From: Oryzias latipes
Taxonomy: Eukaryota > Chordata > Actinopteri > Beloniformes > Adrianichthyidae
Assembly (NCBI RefSeq): GCF_002234675.1
Contig: NC_019867.2
Span: 29,840,247-29,904,246, forward strand
Length of the DNA stretch: 64,000 nucleotides
Direction: 5' to 3'
Shown here: positions 23,192 through 40,030 of the stretch, in pieces
Position numbering within the stretch: the stretch's first letter is position 1
Layout of the letters: each line of letters opens with the position of its first letter
Made by a program: the position numbers and the translations under genes
Notes under the pieces: generated by a model
Seen by the model: the letters and a program-made list of their open reading frames with translations, nothing else
The model's database searches: none
What the model was told of the DNA's origin: nothing

Positions 23192-24599
23192 GCAATAAAT
23201 ATCTACACAATCATCCAGTTTGCAGAAGTTGAGCAATGTGTCGTGAGGCAGAGCTCAGTGCTGCCTCACCTTGCAGCCTATGCTGTTATTCTACAGGAAA
23301 TATGCAAAATACAGACAAAAATAGTTCAAATGATTTAAATCGTACAAAAAACTTTATTTATGGAACAGATTAGTGGACGTCTTTTATGGTGGCGGGTGAT
23401 GCTACCTTTCTTGACAGCACCTCCCTGGTTGACTCAACATTGAAACTAGACGTCGCTGTGTCATTCGGTGTGAATGCAGCTTTGGTCTGATCTCTTTCAT
23501 TTATTGAGAAATCAGCAGGGAAGTGTCTTTTGCTTTATATTGCTTTTTTTATGTCACTTATTTATACTTTTGTTGTGACCTTATATCTGCTGTTTTGGTA
23601 TTATTGCCTTATGAGCTTGTATTTGTTTGACTGAGGTCATTTCAATGCACCATTCAAATTAATAAAACCTAAATTTAACAACCATTAATGCTGTGACTTT
23701 CTTTCTTACACATATTGTCACATCTTTTATTGCTATAATAATTTTTCTCTGAATCTAATTAATACTGCTTTGGTTTTTATTCTTACTGATAAAAAAATAA
23801 AAGGTCCAGTGACGGAATCAACTAAGAAACTGTGCTGAAATCTTTCTTCTTGAACTGCACCCCCCACCCACAGGATCCTTCCAGCTTCCATTAATAAAGG
23901 ATGTTATATTATGCTCATGGCCCGTGGATGAACAAGCATGAGCATGACTGCATCCGATTCTCATTAAACCTTTTAAGTACCATGTGCCTTCAGGACAAAC
24001 TCTGACAGAAGCAGGAACGGCCTGCTCTTCATTCTTCTTGGGGTTGCCAAAAAGTTCAAAGTAAATTATTTGGGTTTTGTAGTGCAGTCATTCAAATTGA
24101 CTCTAAACTTTTCTTGAATGGAAAGAAAAAAAACGTATCCCTCCACTGACGGTCGATTTAACTGTGTTTGCAAAGACAAGGAGAGTGACTTTTTTAAAAT
24201 AAACTAACCAGAAAAGCTGCAATTAGTTCTGACCAACAATAGAACAGATTGTCTACTGCAGGGCTGGCCAAGCTGGTCCTTTTAGAACCTCAATCTAGCC
24301 TGGTTCCAGCTCTCCTGGAATGTTTGATGCAGACTACCCAAAACTGGTGTGTTCAGCCAATCAGGATGTGGAATCACTTGAGTCAGCCAATCAGATGGTC
24401 AATAAAAAGGCTGGGGGGGGTATTCGGTCATTCCCGGTCTGGCCGCTGGAACACTTCAGAAATAGACGAGGGACGGCCAAGATGACGTCTGCGTAGGTAC
24501 GTACCTTCTGAGCTCCTGCAAAAGTTATCAGACATTTCATCCAAAAGACCAAGAAAACAGCTCAAAATTTTTCTGGAAGAGACCAACGGACATGGAAGC

Positions 24600-25260
24600 T
24601 TTTCCCTCCTCTTCTTCCTAAAACTCCAAGTAGGCCCCCAGCTGCAAAAAAAGCTTTGCTGGCAGCTGGACAAAGCTCTTCTGATTCAAATGAAGTCATT
24701 GCTGTTTTATCTGAGCTGATAAACAAGCGAGCCGACTCATTGGAAATGCGTGCAGATTCATTGGAAAGGCTAATAAATGACAACTCAAAGAAGATAGATG
24801 AAAACACGCTGAAGATTGAAGGCATAAGGAGAAGCTTAGAATTTGCATGCAACGAAATAAAAGACACGCAAAAGTCTTTGAAAGATGTTGACCAACGTTT
24901 GAAGAATGAAGAAAAAACCGTGGCAGCTCTTCAGGCCCAGGTTCTGGAACTGGAGTCATATTCAAGGAGGTGGAACTTGAAACTCTTTGGTGTCACTGAA
25001 AGCCCTGATGAAGATGTGAAAGCCAAGGTCACTGAGATATGTCAGAGCATCGTTGTAGAAGACTTGCAGCAGGTTTTTTCTGCCATTGATGTTACGCATC
25101 GCCTTGGGAAACCCAATCCAAGCAACACGAGGATCTTTCCACAGCTGTCAGAGAAGCCCGGCTGAAAGTGTGGCCCCTAATCCAAAAAGCCAGAGAGGAG
25201 GGAAAACGAGCTTACTTTGTGGGCAGCAGAGCCTTCATCAACGGTCAAGAAGTCAAGTGA
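24600..25260 (+). pseudogene. LINE ORF1, coiled-coil nucleic-acid-binding protein, broken
   Basis: Residues before the RRM-like part form a heptad-rich coiled coil (ELINKRADSLEMRADSLERLI). The YSRRWNLKLFGV signature is typical of Tx1-like ORF1 proteins. A small deletion and frame change near 25140 removes part of the RRM/C-terminal domain. The stop is at 25258-25260. Confidence 0.6.
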
Positions 25261-25564
25261 TCAGGTCACTGGTGGTTATGTCTCTGACATTGTTGCCAAC
25301 TCACTAAAAACTGAAACAGGATGGATCTGACTGAACTTCTAACTTACCGAGGCCCACTTGGAAACACAAAACCTGAATATTCTGATGTGGGCTTAGTTCA
25401 GTTTTTCCTCTTTCGGGAATGTTTTGAATACCTTCAGTATTCACAAAATATTGTTGAGCTATTGTGTTTGACACATTTACTAATGTGCAGGTTAAGCTCA
25501 GAGAATACGTTTCTTTTCTTAGTGTTTGAGAGTACTTTTTCTTGTTCTAAATATTTCATTGTCT

Positions 25565-28528
25565 ATGGTTTCCCTCAACGCCAGGGGGTTGAGAAGTAAT
25601 ATCAAACGAAAAGATATATTTTTATTTCTTAAGCAGCTGAATGCAGATCTTTTATTTTGTCAGGAATCTCATTCTGTTTGTTCTGATGTAAATTTCTGGA
25701 AAACACAGTGGGGGAATGATTCATGGTTTTCTCATCACTCTGAAAAATCAGCAGGAGTTTTAACCCTAAAACATAAATTTAACGGGAATGTTCTGCATAC
25801 AGAATCTGATGCTAAAGGTCACTTTGTTGGGCAAGTTATTGATTACAATAATAATATCATAATTATTTTCAAAATATACGGCTACAACTCGAACACAGAA
25901 AATAAACAACTATTTCTTATAATTGAGAGTACATTGAAAAAATGGCTTCAGAAATTTCCAAACTCTGCAATTATTGTGGGGGGAGATTTTAATATGACTT
26001 CAAACCCTCAAATTGATCGGATGCCACCCTCGAATCATAATCGCAAAAATATATTTTTCGAATCTTTTATGGAACAGTTTAAACTGGTCGATATCTGGAG
26101 ACTCAAACATCCTAATATACCATCTTTTACATGGAGTAATAAATCTAGAACAGCCCTCTCTCCATTAGACTTTTGGTTAATTTCTAGTGATTTACAAGAT
26201 AAGGATATTTCAGTCAATGTCTTACCGTGTCCACTTAGTGACCATCAAGCTGTCCGTATAGATATTGTTATGTGTCCCTCACAAAATGTCAGTAAATCTC
26301 ATTATTGGAAATTAAACAACTCGCTGCTCAAAATTACAGGAGTGCAAACAAAAATTAACGATCTTCTTTCAACATTTTTTAATAAAGCCAAATTGGAGAA
26401 CTCTTTCTCAGTTAATTGGGAGTTGTTTAAATATGAATCAGCCAAGTTTTTAAGAACATTTGGTGGCAATTTAGCTAAACTAAGAAAGCAACAAGAGCAT
26501 GACTTAATCACAGGCATCTCAGTACTATCACAAAAACCTCCAGACAGCTTGTCAGATGAGCAGAAACTACAAATGATCAAACTACAGGAAGACTTGGATC
26601 AAGTTTATAAAAGAAAAGCAGAAGGAGCCTTCATTAGATCCAGAAAACAATGGCTTAAGGAGAACAAAACTCCTCTTATTTTTTTTAAATGGAGAAGCAT
26701 CAAAGACAAATAAACACTATTAACGAGTTAAAAATTAATGACATAAATTGTAGTGATGCTAAAATAATCTCCAACTATTGTTCATCATTTTATAAGAATC
26801 TGTATTCATCACAATATTCTGAAATAGAAGCTGAGATCTTTCTGAATTCTTTAAACAGTACCAGAACAATTAAAGACTCTGAGAAAGAACTTTGTGATGA
26901 TCCAGTAAGTCTTTGAGAAGTCTGTGACTGCATCAAGATGTTAAAACCAAATAAATCTCCAGGAACTGATGGATTCACTTCTGAATTTTATACTTTATTC
27001 TACCAGCAGATGGCGCCCTTTTTACTGGAAGTTTACAACGAATGTATTTCTAATGACACCCTACCCTGGAGTATGACCCAAGGACTTATTACCCTTATCC
27101 CAAAACCTCACAAAGATTTACTCTATATTGATAATTGGAGACCCATCTGTCTTCTTAATAATGATTACAAAATTTTAGCTTTAGTTTTTGCTAAAATAAT
27201 TGAATCTGTTCTTAACTCAGTAATAGATGAATCACAATCAGGTTTTTTACCCAACAGACAAATCACAAACAACATTCGTTTAGTTTTGGACATACTCGAT
27301 TACTCTTATCTAAGTGCAGATGACAGAAGACATCAGTCACGTATCTTGGTATAATAATATCAAAAACTGAAAATGATAGAGGTAATACTAACTTTTTTCC
27401 AATTATTGATAAAATGAAAAAGAGGTTTAACCTCTGGCTCTTACGTGACCTTTCCATTAAAGGTGGAATTCTCCTCTCCAAGGCTGAAGGGCTCTCCAGA
27501 GTCATTTATGCCGCTCAGTCTCTTTATGTCAGTAACATCGTTAGCAAAACTGTTGATAAACTGCTATGCGACTTTGTCTGGACAAACCGAACTCATCATA
27601 TAAGGAAATCTGTTCTAATGAATGATTACACTAGTGGGGGTCTGAACTTTCTGGATTTCAGTACCTTAAATATGACTTTTAAAATCAATTGGATTAGAAA
27701 GTTTTTGAAAAATCCGAACTCTCTGTGGAACTTCATTCCCAATTATATTTTCTCCCAGGTTGGTGGTCTCGACTTTTTACTGCTCTGCTCCTACAAGCCC
27801 GACAAAGTGCCCATCAAACTGTCTTCATTTCATAAACAGATGTTACTTGCTTGGTCCATGATTTATAAACATCATTTTTCTCCTCACAGGTTTTACATTT
27901 GGAACAATAGATATATTCTTTGTAAAAACAAAACTATCTTTATTCAACAGTGGTTTGATAATAATATCAGACTAGTTAGTCAATTATTCAATCAACAAAG
28001 TCAACTTTACACTTACATCGAATTTCTTCAGTTCTACCAGATCCCTGTTTCTGTGAAGGATTTTTCGGTTGTTTTTGATGCTGTTTCCCTCAACCTCACC
28101 TATCTTTATAAAGGATCTCCATCTGCTCCCCAACCACAGCTTCATGTGACGGACACTGCTGTCGGAAAACTCTGCTTCTCTGCTTTGAGAAATCAAAACA
28201 AAGCCATCCAAAGACTGTTTCAGCAGGAGCTAAAAACTGAATCCCCGGCCATAACTTTCTGGACTTCACATCACGGTCAAATGTGTTGGGAAAAGGTTTG
28301 GCTTCTGCCAAACAAATATCTTCTAAACAACAAAGTGAAAGAGGTTTCGTTCAAGATCATTCATAGGTTTTATCCAACAAATCAGTATATGCAAAGACTG
28401 AAAAGGGATATTGATAAAAACTGTTCTTTCTGTTCTCAGTCTGAGGAAAAGTTAGTGCATATTTTTACACAGTACACAGAAAAAATGTGGGACAAATTTG
28501 ATAAAAACTCAAATTTATCCACATTTTA
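25565..28528 (+). pseudogene. LINE ORF2, endonuclease-reverse transcriptase, broken
   Basis: The apurinic-type endonuclease domain is nearly intact (first 230 residues; catalytic GGDFN and SDHQ blocks present). Frame breaks occur near 26700 and 26915. RT fingers are present, but the catalytic palm is deleted near 27345. The thumb and C-terminal zinc region read on to the stop at 28526-28528. Confidence 0.75.
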
Positions 28529-28909
28529 ATTTAACCTGGAAAAACATCTTATTTGGTTACGTTAATTATGATAAGACATTTTTATCTCAATTTTATTTAA
28601 TAAATCTACTGATTTTATTAACCAAGTATTATATTGACAAATCTAAATTCAGCAATAAAGCTCTTAATTTTCTTGGTTTACTAGCAAGTTAGATGTTACT
28701 TACATTCCATTTCCCCCAGTACAAACAAAAAAGCTATTAAAACGTATCACCTTGCTCAGCTGTATAATTTAATGTAAGTTTATTTTCTTGATTGTATATC
28801 CCCTGGCGTTTATTTTGAACATTTGATGTACAGTTTATTGTTTCTTGTTCTGCATCAATAAAAAAATAAATAAAAAAACAAACAAAAAAAAACAACTTCA
28901 GAAATAGAC

Positions 28910-29036
28910 CGTTAAGTTTTACAGAGAGCGTCCAGCAGAGGGCGGTAGAGGCCGCTGCAGGCTGAGGCCCTGCAGCAGAAGAAGAGGCGGACTCCACCGC
29001 TGCTGTGGTTCGTCAGATCCGCATCGACCCGCTCCG
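28910..29036 (+). promoter_or_regulatory. 5' UTR or proximal promoter of the GST theta gene
   Basis: A GC-rich 127-bp stretch between the LINE target-site duplication and the ATG. No TATA box is visible here. The original upstream DNA now lies 4.4 kb away, left of 24453. Confidence 0.45.
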
Positions 29037-30531
29037 ATGGCGCCTGGCCGGCTGGAGGTGTACCTGGACCTGCTGTCGCAGCCCTGCCGGGCCGTGCAGA
29101 TCCTGCTGACCCGCACCGGGATCCCGCATAAGGTCTGCGCCGTGGCGCTGCGCAAAGGTAACTTACTAACCTTCCCGCAGGGAGGGAGCTGAACGAGCCA
29201 GCTGAGCTGACGAGTCGGGATCACCTACTAGCGCTTAGTTCTGACCTCTGAGCCCGTGAACTTTAACCCACAACAGATTCAGATGAAGCGCGAGACCGCG
29301 ACTGTAAAGAGAATGGAAGGAGAACATTTTTCTGCAGTGAACCTTAATGGATCATGATCTGCACCTCCTGTCTCACTCTCACTGCTACCAAAACGATCAA
29401 AAGAGTCGGGTCCACCTCACCTGCTGAACACACGTCTGTCTGACTTCTATATCTAATAGGCTGCAGTCTCTGCCAGAAAATCATTTTTCACGTCACAAGT
29501 TCAACTTGACTTAAGATGAGGTTACCTGAAACATTAAATTATTTAAAAAATTCCATTTAAAACCAATTGAATTAGGTTCCTTCCATTAGGCTCCTTTTTG
29601 ACTTGACTTGTTTACATTTTGTTAAAAAAACTTTTTGAACTCCACATTTTAGACAGAACAGAGTGTGGAGATGAGGGGAGATGTTTTTATAAAGTTGACT
29701 TCATGCCGTAGACAGAATCCAATTTTCAAATCTGCTGTTGAGACTAAATTTCAGGGATTTGCTTTGACCTCTGTTTGAGTGAACTTCCTTAATGAGTCCA
29801 TTTCTGCTGCTCGCTCGCTTGTATCTATTTATTTATTTAGTTAGTTAGTTTGTGTTCAGCTTTTTGACACCAAAACCCAAGTGGGATCTCTGTCTCCTGG
29901 TCCAGATGTCTGATCACACGTGTCCTCCAGCCTTCTTCCTCCTCCAATCACAGCTTAGGTCTTCCTCTGTCCCTGCAGGTCAACAGAAACAAAAAGCTTC
30001 TTTTCTGCACAAAGCATGAATGTGGTTTGAAGCCTGATGTGGATCAGCTTTGAGAGCTTTGAACGCAGTAAAGGTTGTAGGGAATAAGGTGAAAAATCCC
30101 TTTTATTAACTTACAATAGTCACGTAATCGTCTGTATACGTGCAGCCAGTGCTGATCTTCTGTGTTGGCTGCACAGACCAGAGGAAGGGTTAAGGTTAGG
30201 GTTACCTTTAGGTTTAGGTTAATACGTACGACCATTATCAACATTTAGCCTTGGACACACTTAAAATGCATGCAGTGCAGCCATACGCATCTTAAATTAC
30301 CATGTTTTTGTGCTCAGTCGCATAAATAATATCAACCTTTATTTCAACATGGGCTCAACTTTATGAAAGTTAAGAGACGCTGGATGAAGGATATAGATGT
30401 AATTGTTTCTAACAGGTCGTTTGTGTTTTTCAGGAGAACACAGGACCCCAGAGTTCACCAAACTGAACCCCATGCAGAAGGTTCCCGTCATGGTGGACAA
30501 CGGCTTTGTGCTCACAGAGAGGTGTGCATGT

Positions 30532-30564
<33 letters not shown>

Positions 30565-31559
30565 CTAAAAAAGCTCAGACATTTGACTGACATCTGGCTT
30601 CTCAGGTGAACCTCGCTGTAGATTTTATGTCAGCTACATTTGGAATCCCTGGTAAATATGTCATTTAAAGTCCCATTCATGATTGACCTCCAACATTGAC
30701 CTCATTCTATGCCCAGCTCCCTGCAGAGCAGTTTCAGTGTGAGGCCCCGCCCACATTAAGGAAAGGTTCCTTTAGTCTAGGTGACTTGACTTGTATCACT
30801 AAAGGTAAACTTCTGGCTTTACTGGTGTTTGGGGATGGGAGACCCCATCTGCTTCGTGCACAGAAACACAGACGGCGGTTGGGAATTCTTTGGTAGTTTA
30901 TCATAAACCATAGCTGCTTCGGTTTGTGTGTCACAGTGACGCCATCCTGAAGTACCTGACCACAAAACCGGGCGTTCCTGAGCACTGGTATCCGCCTCAG
31001 CCGGACCGCAGAGCTCGCGTGGACGAGTACGCCGCGTGGCATCACACCAACACGCGCCCGCACGCTGCCAAAGTCTTCCTCCTGGAGGTGAGCCTGCGCC
31101 CACTGCCACCCGTGCCGCCGCCGCCGCCGAACAGGTGACCTTCAGGTGCGTCTCTGCAGGTGCTGTTCCCGATGCAGACCGGCTCTCCGGTGGACGAGGC
31201 GCGGCTGCAGCGCGCGCTCTCGGAGCTGGACGGCACCCTGGATAAGCTGGAGTCCATGTTTCTCCGCCGTCAGCCGTTCCTATGCGGCGATGACATCACC
31301 ATTGCAGATCTGCTCGCAGTCTGCGAGATCATGCAGGTGGGACGTTAGTGCAGGCCGGGGGAGGGCCTCACTGAATGATTGGTCTGAGCGCGCTCATTGT
31401 GCTTCTCTGCAGCCTCTCGGGGGAGGGCGGGACATCCTTAAGGACCGCCCACTTCTGCAGCGCTGGAAGAGCCGCGTCCAGTCGGCTGTCGGCGAGGCTT
31501 TTGATGAGGCTCACTCAGTGCTGTATGCCCTCAGGGACCGCCGCAAAGCCAAGCTGTGA
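29037..31559 (+). CDS. gstt1: Glutathione S-transferase theta
   Basis: Conjugates glutathione to electrophiles in the cytosol. Exons: 29037-29157, 30434-30521, 30937-31087, 31160-31336, 31413-31559, with GT-AG borders. The internal sizes 88, 151 and about 177 nt match vertebrate GSTT1, and the sum is 684 nt, or 227 aa. The N-terminal thioredoxin-like domain opens LEVYLDLLSQPCRAVQILL. Ser14 is the expected theta-class catalytic serine. The glutathione-site motif KVPVMVDNGFVLTES follows, then HWYPPQPDRRARVDEY as in GSTT1. The helical C-terminal domain has ITIADLLAVCEI. The C-terminus is about 12 residues shorter than human GSTT1. Paralogue assignment (GSTT1 versus other fish theta genes) is not certain. 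An AATAAA signal is at 31639. A LINE separates its first 130 bp from the ancestral upstream DNA. Confidence 0.9.
30533..30560. repeat. (CA)n microsatellite beside GST exon 2
   Basis: About 14 CA units begin roughly 10 bases after the exon 2 donor (GT at 30522-30523). Confidence 0.9.
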
Positions 31560-31638
31560 TGTCATTAAGAGGCGGAGTCAGCAGAGGTTTCAAATCTTCG
31601 CTGCTGCACGAGGAAGAGGAGCTTAATTTGAGTGTTGT

Positions 31639-31644
31639 AATAAA
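31639..31644 (+). terminator. Poly(A) signal of the GST theta gene
   Basis: AATAAA 80 bases after the stop codon (31557-31559). Confidence 0.6.
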
Positions 31645-32340
31645 CTCTTAATCAATAATCTGAGGTCCAGAAAAAGCTTTAACCACCCTTAAAACACCTG
31701 TGGTGTGATGTCACTGAACACCTGCAGAGGCCTTTGTCGTCGCATCAGAACTGATCTGATTGGTTCGTTCTGGTGAGGGTTAGCATTTCAATCCCGATTC
31801 ATTCAGACTTTGATGCACTTTAACGTTTTGTAATGAAAAAATAAATAAAACTAATGTTATTTTCTCAATTCCTGTCTCACTGTCATGAATGCAGCGCCTC
31901 CCACAGGATCACATTAGAACTGCACCCTGATACTGGAAATCCAACTATTGCCATTTAAGATTAAAATAAACTAAACAAAAAATTGCTGAAACTCTCCAAC
32001 ATGTTTCTGTTATAAAAGGAAAACCTGTACAATGTTTTCTGAAAGATCTGAAGTTTGACCCAAATCCTGTGTTTCTCACAAATACGTTTCAAGTCTAATA
32101 AAAATACAAGACAGTTTTTAGCTCCGTTTATCAATGGAGGAAAACATCCAAGCCTTAATTATTAATGAAAACTGCAGCACCTCTTCCCAGAAGGGAGATA
32201 GTCTCACAACTTGCAGAATACCATGAGACTTCTGCCTCACAGGGTTTACTTTCCCGAGAAAGTTTCTGCCTTCAGTTATTTCAGGAAAACAGGTGATCGG
32301 AAGCTTCATACATTTCCCTCTGATGGAGAAAAAAATCAAG
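31645..32340. other. Intergenic DNA, nothing recognised
   Basis: AT-rich sequence between the GST gene and the truncated retroposon. No repeat, ORF or RNA gene is recognised. Confidence 0.4.
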
Positions 32341-32954
32341 ATCCACCTGGATCTTGATTTCACATTCCATCATCCATTTTAGAAGAACATAAACACTCAC
32401 TTGAGCACAGGTGTTAGCTCACCTTTGCACTAATAGTTTGCGTAATTGAATGAAATATTTCACACTAGTTGGTTTGAATGCATAAGTATGCATGTGGGAA
32501 CAATATTTGTATTGTGTACATGTTGACATGTGGACATTTTTGTAGCCAACAGGTGTGTTTATAACATTTCTGTGTGTGTGTGGACAGGCCCCGCCCTTAT
32601 AGACGTGTATTTCATCTGAACCTCACTGCAATGATTATAACATCCAGAAACTTGTTGCTTTGTGCTGCTTCATGGTTTTATCCCCCCCTTCTATAATCAC
32701 CCTCCTACCCCCCCTCTCTCTTCTTCCCTTCTTTCCTTTTCCGTCCGGTCCAACACAGATTTTCAAATAGGATTAAAATGAATAAAGTTTGGCTTCAATT
32801 CCAAAAGGGGTTTATTCAATCATACCTCATGTTTGTCAGAAAATTCATAACCCCTGTTGTTAAAATAAAATATGTCCAACACAAAAGGCCTTCAGCTCTC
32901 ATCTGTTTGCCCAGCTGTTGGACAGGACAAGTTAAAAAAAAAAAATCCACCTGG
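32341..32954 (+). mobile_element. 5'-truncated copy of the GC-rich poly(A) retroposon
   Basis: From about 32361 to 32934 the sequence matches the reverse complement of 5253-5830, including GTGTGGACAGGC, TTTTCCGTCCGGTCCAACAC and AATGAATAAAGTTTGGC. It ends in an A-run (about 32934-32944). ATCCACCTGG on both sides (32341-32350, 32945-32954) is a 10-bp target-site duplication. The GC-rich 5' part is absent. About 10 extra bases sit between the left duplication and the recognisable homology. Confidence 0.75.
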
Positions 32955-33378
32955 GAGCTCTTTACCAGTTTACCATGTGTAAAAATATGGCTGACATACC
33001 CTTTCAATCATTTTGCACCTAAAGAGGTGAAATGAAATAATGCCTGAATGTGGTGGAATGTCCATCCATCCTGTAAACCTGCCTGCATGTGTTTGGGGTT
33101 TGGGAGAGGCAAACATGTCATCAGTCCATCACAATGCTGAGACTTTCCTTTTGGGTGGTTGCCATGGCAGCTTGAGACTGTTATGGTGGTGACGTCCTGG
33201 TCTGCAGCCATTGTTCTTCATAAACCACAGCTCCTAGTTTCTTTCTCGCCTGACTGTAAACCCAGTTTGATCCCAGCTCTCATAGCCTCCAGAGCAACTA
33301 CAGCAGAATGTCTCTGGGAACTTCTCAGCACCAGAACATCCAGGTCCAGACCAGATAAATAAAGTGAACGGGCTGAAC

Positions 33379-33384
33379 TTTATT
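33379..33384 (-). terminator. Poly(A) signal of CHEK2
   Basis: TTTATT on the plus strand (AATAAA on the minus strand), 38 bases beyond the CHEK2 stop codon at 33422-33424. This implies a very short 3' UTR. Confidence 0.5.
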
Positions 33385-33421
33385 TTATAACTGAAACTGG
33401 GACAAAGAATATTTACAGCAG

Positions 33422-39537
<6,116 letters not shown>

Positions 39538-39779
39538 TGTGGACCTGCAGAACCAGATAAAGAACCTCTGAGTCTTCCCGTATCTTCTATCCTTTCACCA
39601 AGACAGAACCCACTTGAGCAGGACCTTTTGGACCAGATCTGCATGTGGAACTCTGCGCGGGAAGACCCATGCTTTCCAGGGAAAAAACAACCGGAACCGG
39701 AACCCAAGCAGTTCACAGCTGCAACCGCGTCCACACACGGAGCTGGTCGAGCACTCGGTACTGGGCCACACTCACCGCT

Positions 39780-40030
39780 GCTTCTTCCGGGTTTTAAAAG
39801 AACCGAACCTGTCCAAACACGACACGTGCGGTGCAGCTCCTCTGCAGGACTCTTCGAGCTGACGTCACGTGCCACCCGCAGCCAGTCAGGAGTCACAGAT
39901 CAGTCACGTGACGGTGGAGTTGGAGGGGGGATTTCCGGGTCTGAACCGGACCAGCTTTTGCGACATGACAGTGTGGCTCTGCTAACCCGACCGAACCAAA
40001 CCGAACCGAACCGAGCTGCCTGTGGCTGAC
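39780..40030. promoter_or_regulatory. Bidirectional promoter between CHEK2 and ENTR1
   Basis: The start codons are 493 bp apart and divergent. The spacer is CpG-rich. It contains a full CRE (TGACGTCA at 39860-39867) overlapping an E-box (CACGTG at 39866-39871), and a palindromic TCACGTGA at 39904-39911. There is no TATA box in either direction. An ACCGAACC-type tandem stretch at 39985-40013 lies just before the ENTR1 start. Confidence 0.6.

Larger units (their letters stand above)
22582..24452 (+). other. Lipoxygenase 3' flank and left half of the GST promoter region
   Basis: A SINE lies at 22672-22890 and a poly(A) signal at 23186-23191. The block 24260-24400 begins CAGGGCTGGCCAAGCTGGTC, like the terminus of a common hAT repeat. 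It also contains two CCAAT boxes (24357-24361, 24387-24391) and an AT-rich TATA-like motif (AATAAAAAG near 24401). The rest shows nothing. Confidence 0.35.
24453..28909 (+). mobile_element. L1-Tx1-like LINE with target-site duplications
   Basis: The element is 24468-28894. ACTTCAGAAATAGAC stands on both sides (24453-24467, 28895-28909), a 15-bp duplication. ORF1 (about 24600-25258) has a long coiled coil, then LESYSRRWNLKLFGV and, after a break near 25140, KRAYFVGSRAFINGQEV. ORF2 starts at 25565 with the endonuclease: SLNARGLRS, CQESH, VGGDFNM, SPLDFWLIS and LSDHQAVRID. RT follows with LKPNKSPGTDGFTSEFY, NWRPICLLNNDYKI and ESQSGFLPNRQ. Near 27330-27360 the reading jumps to YLGIIISK, so the palm segment with the catalytic Asp pair is missing. 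The end carries a zinc-binding region (CSFCSQSEEKLVHIF) and an A-rich tail (28858-28890). Stops at about 26711 and 26914 also break ORF2. It is dead, but its ends are well preserved. Confidence 0.85.
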
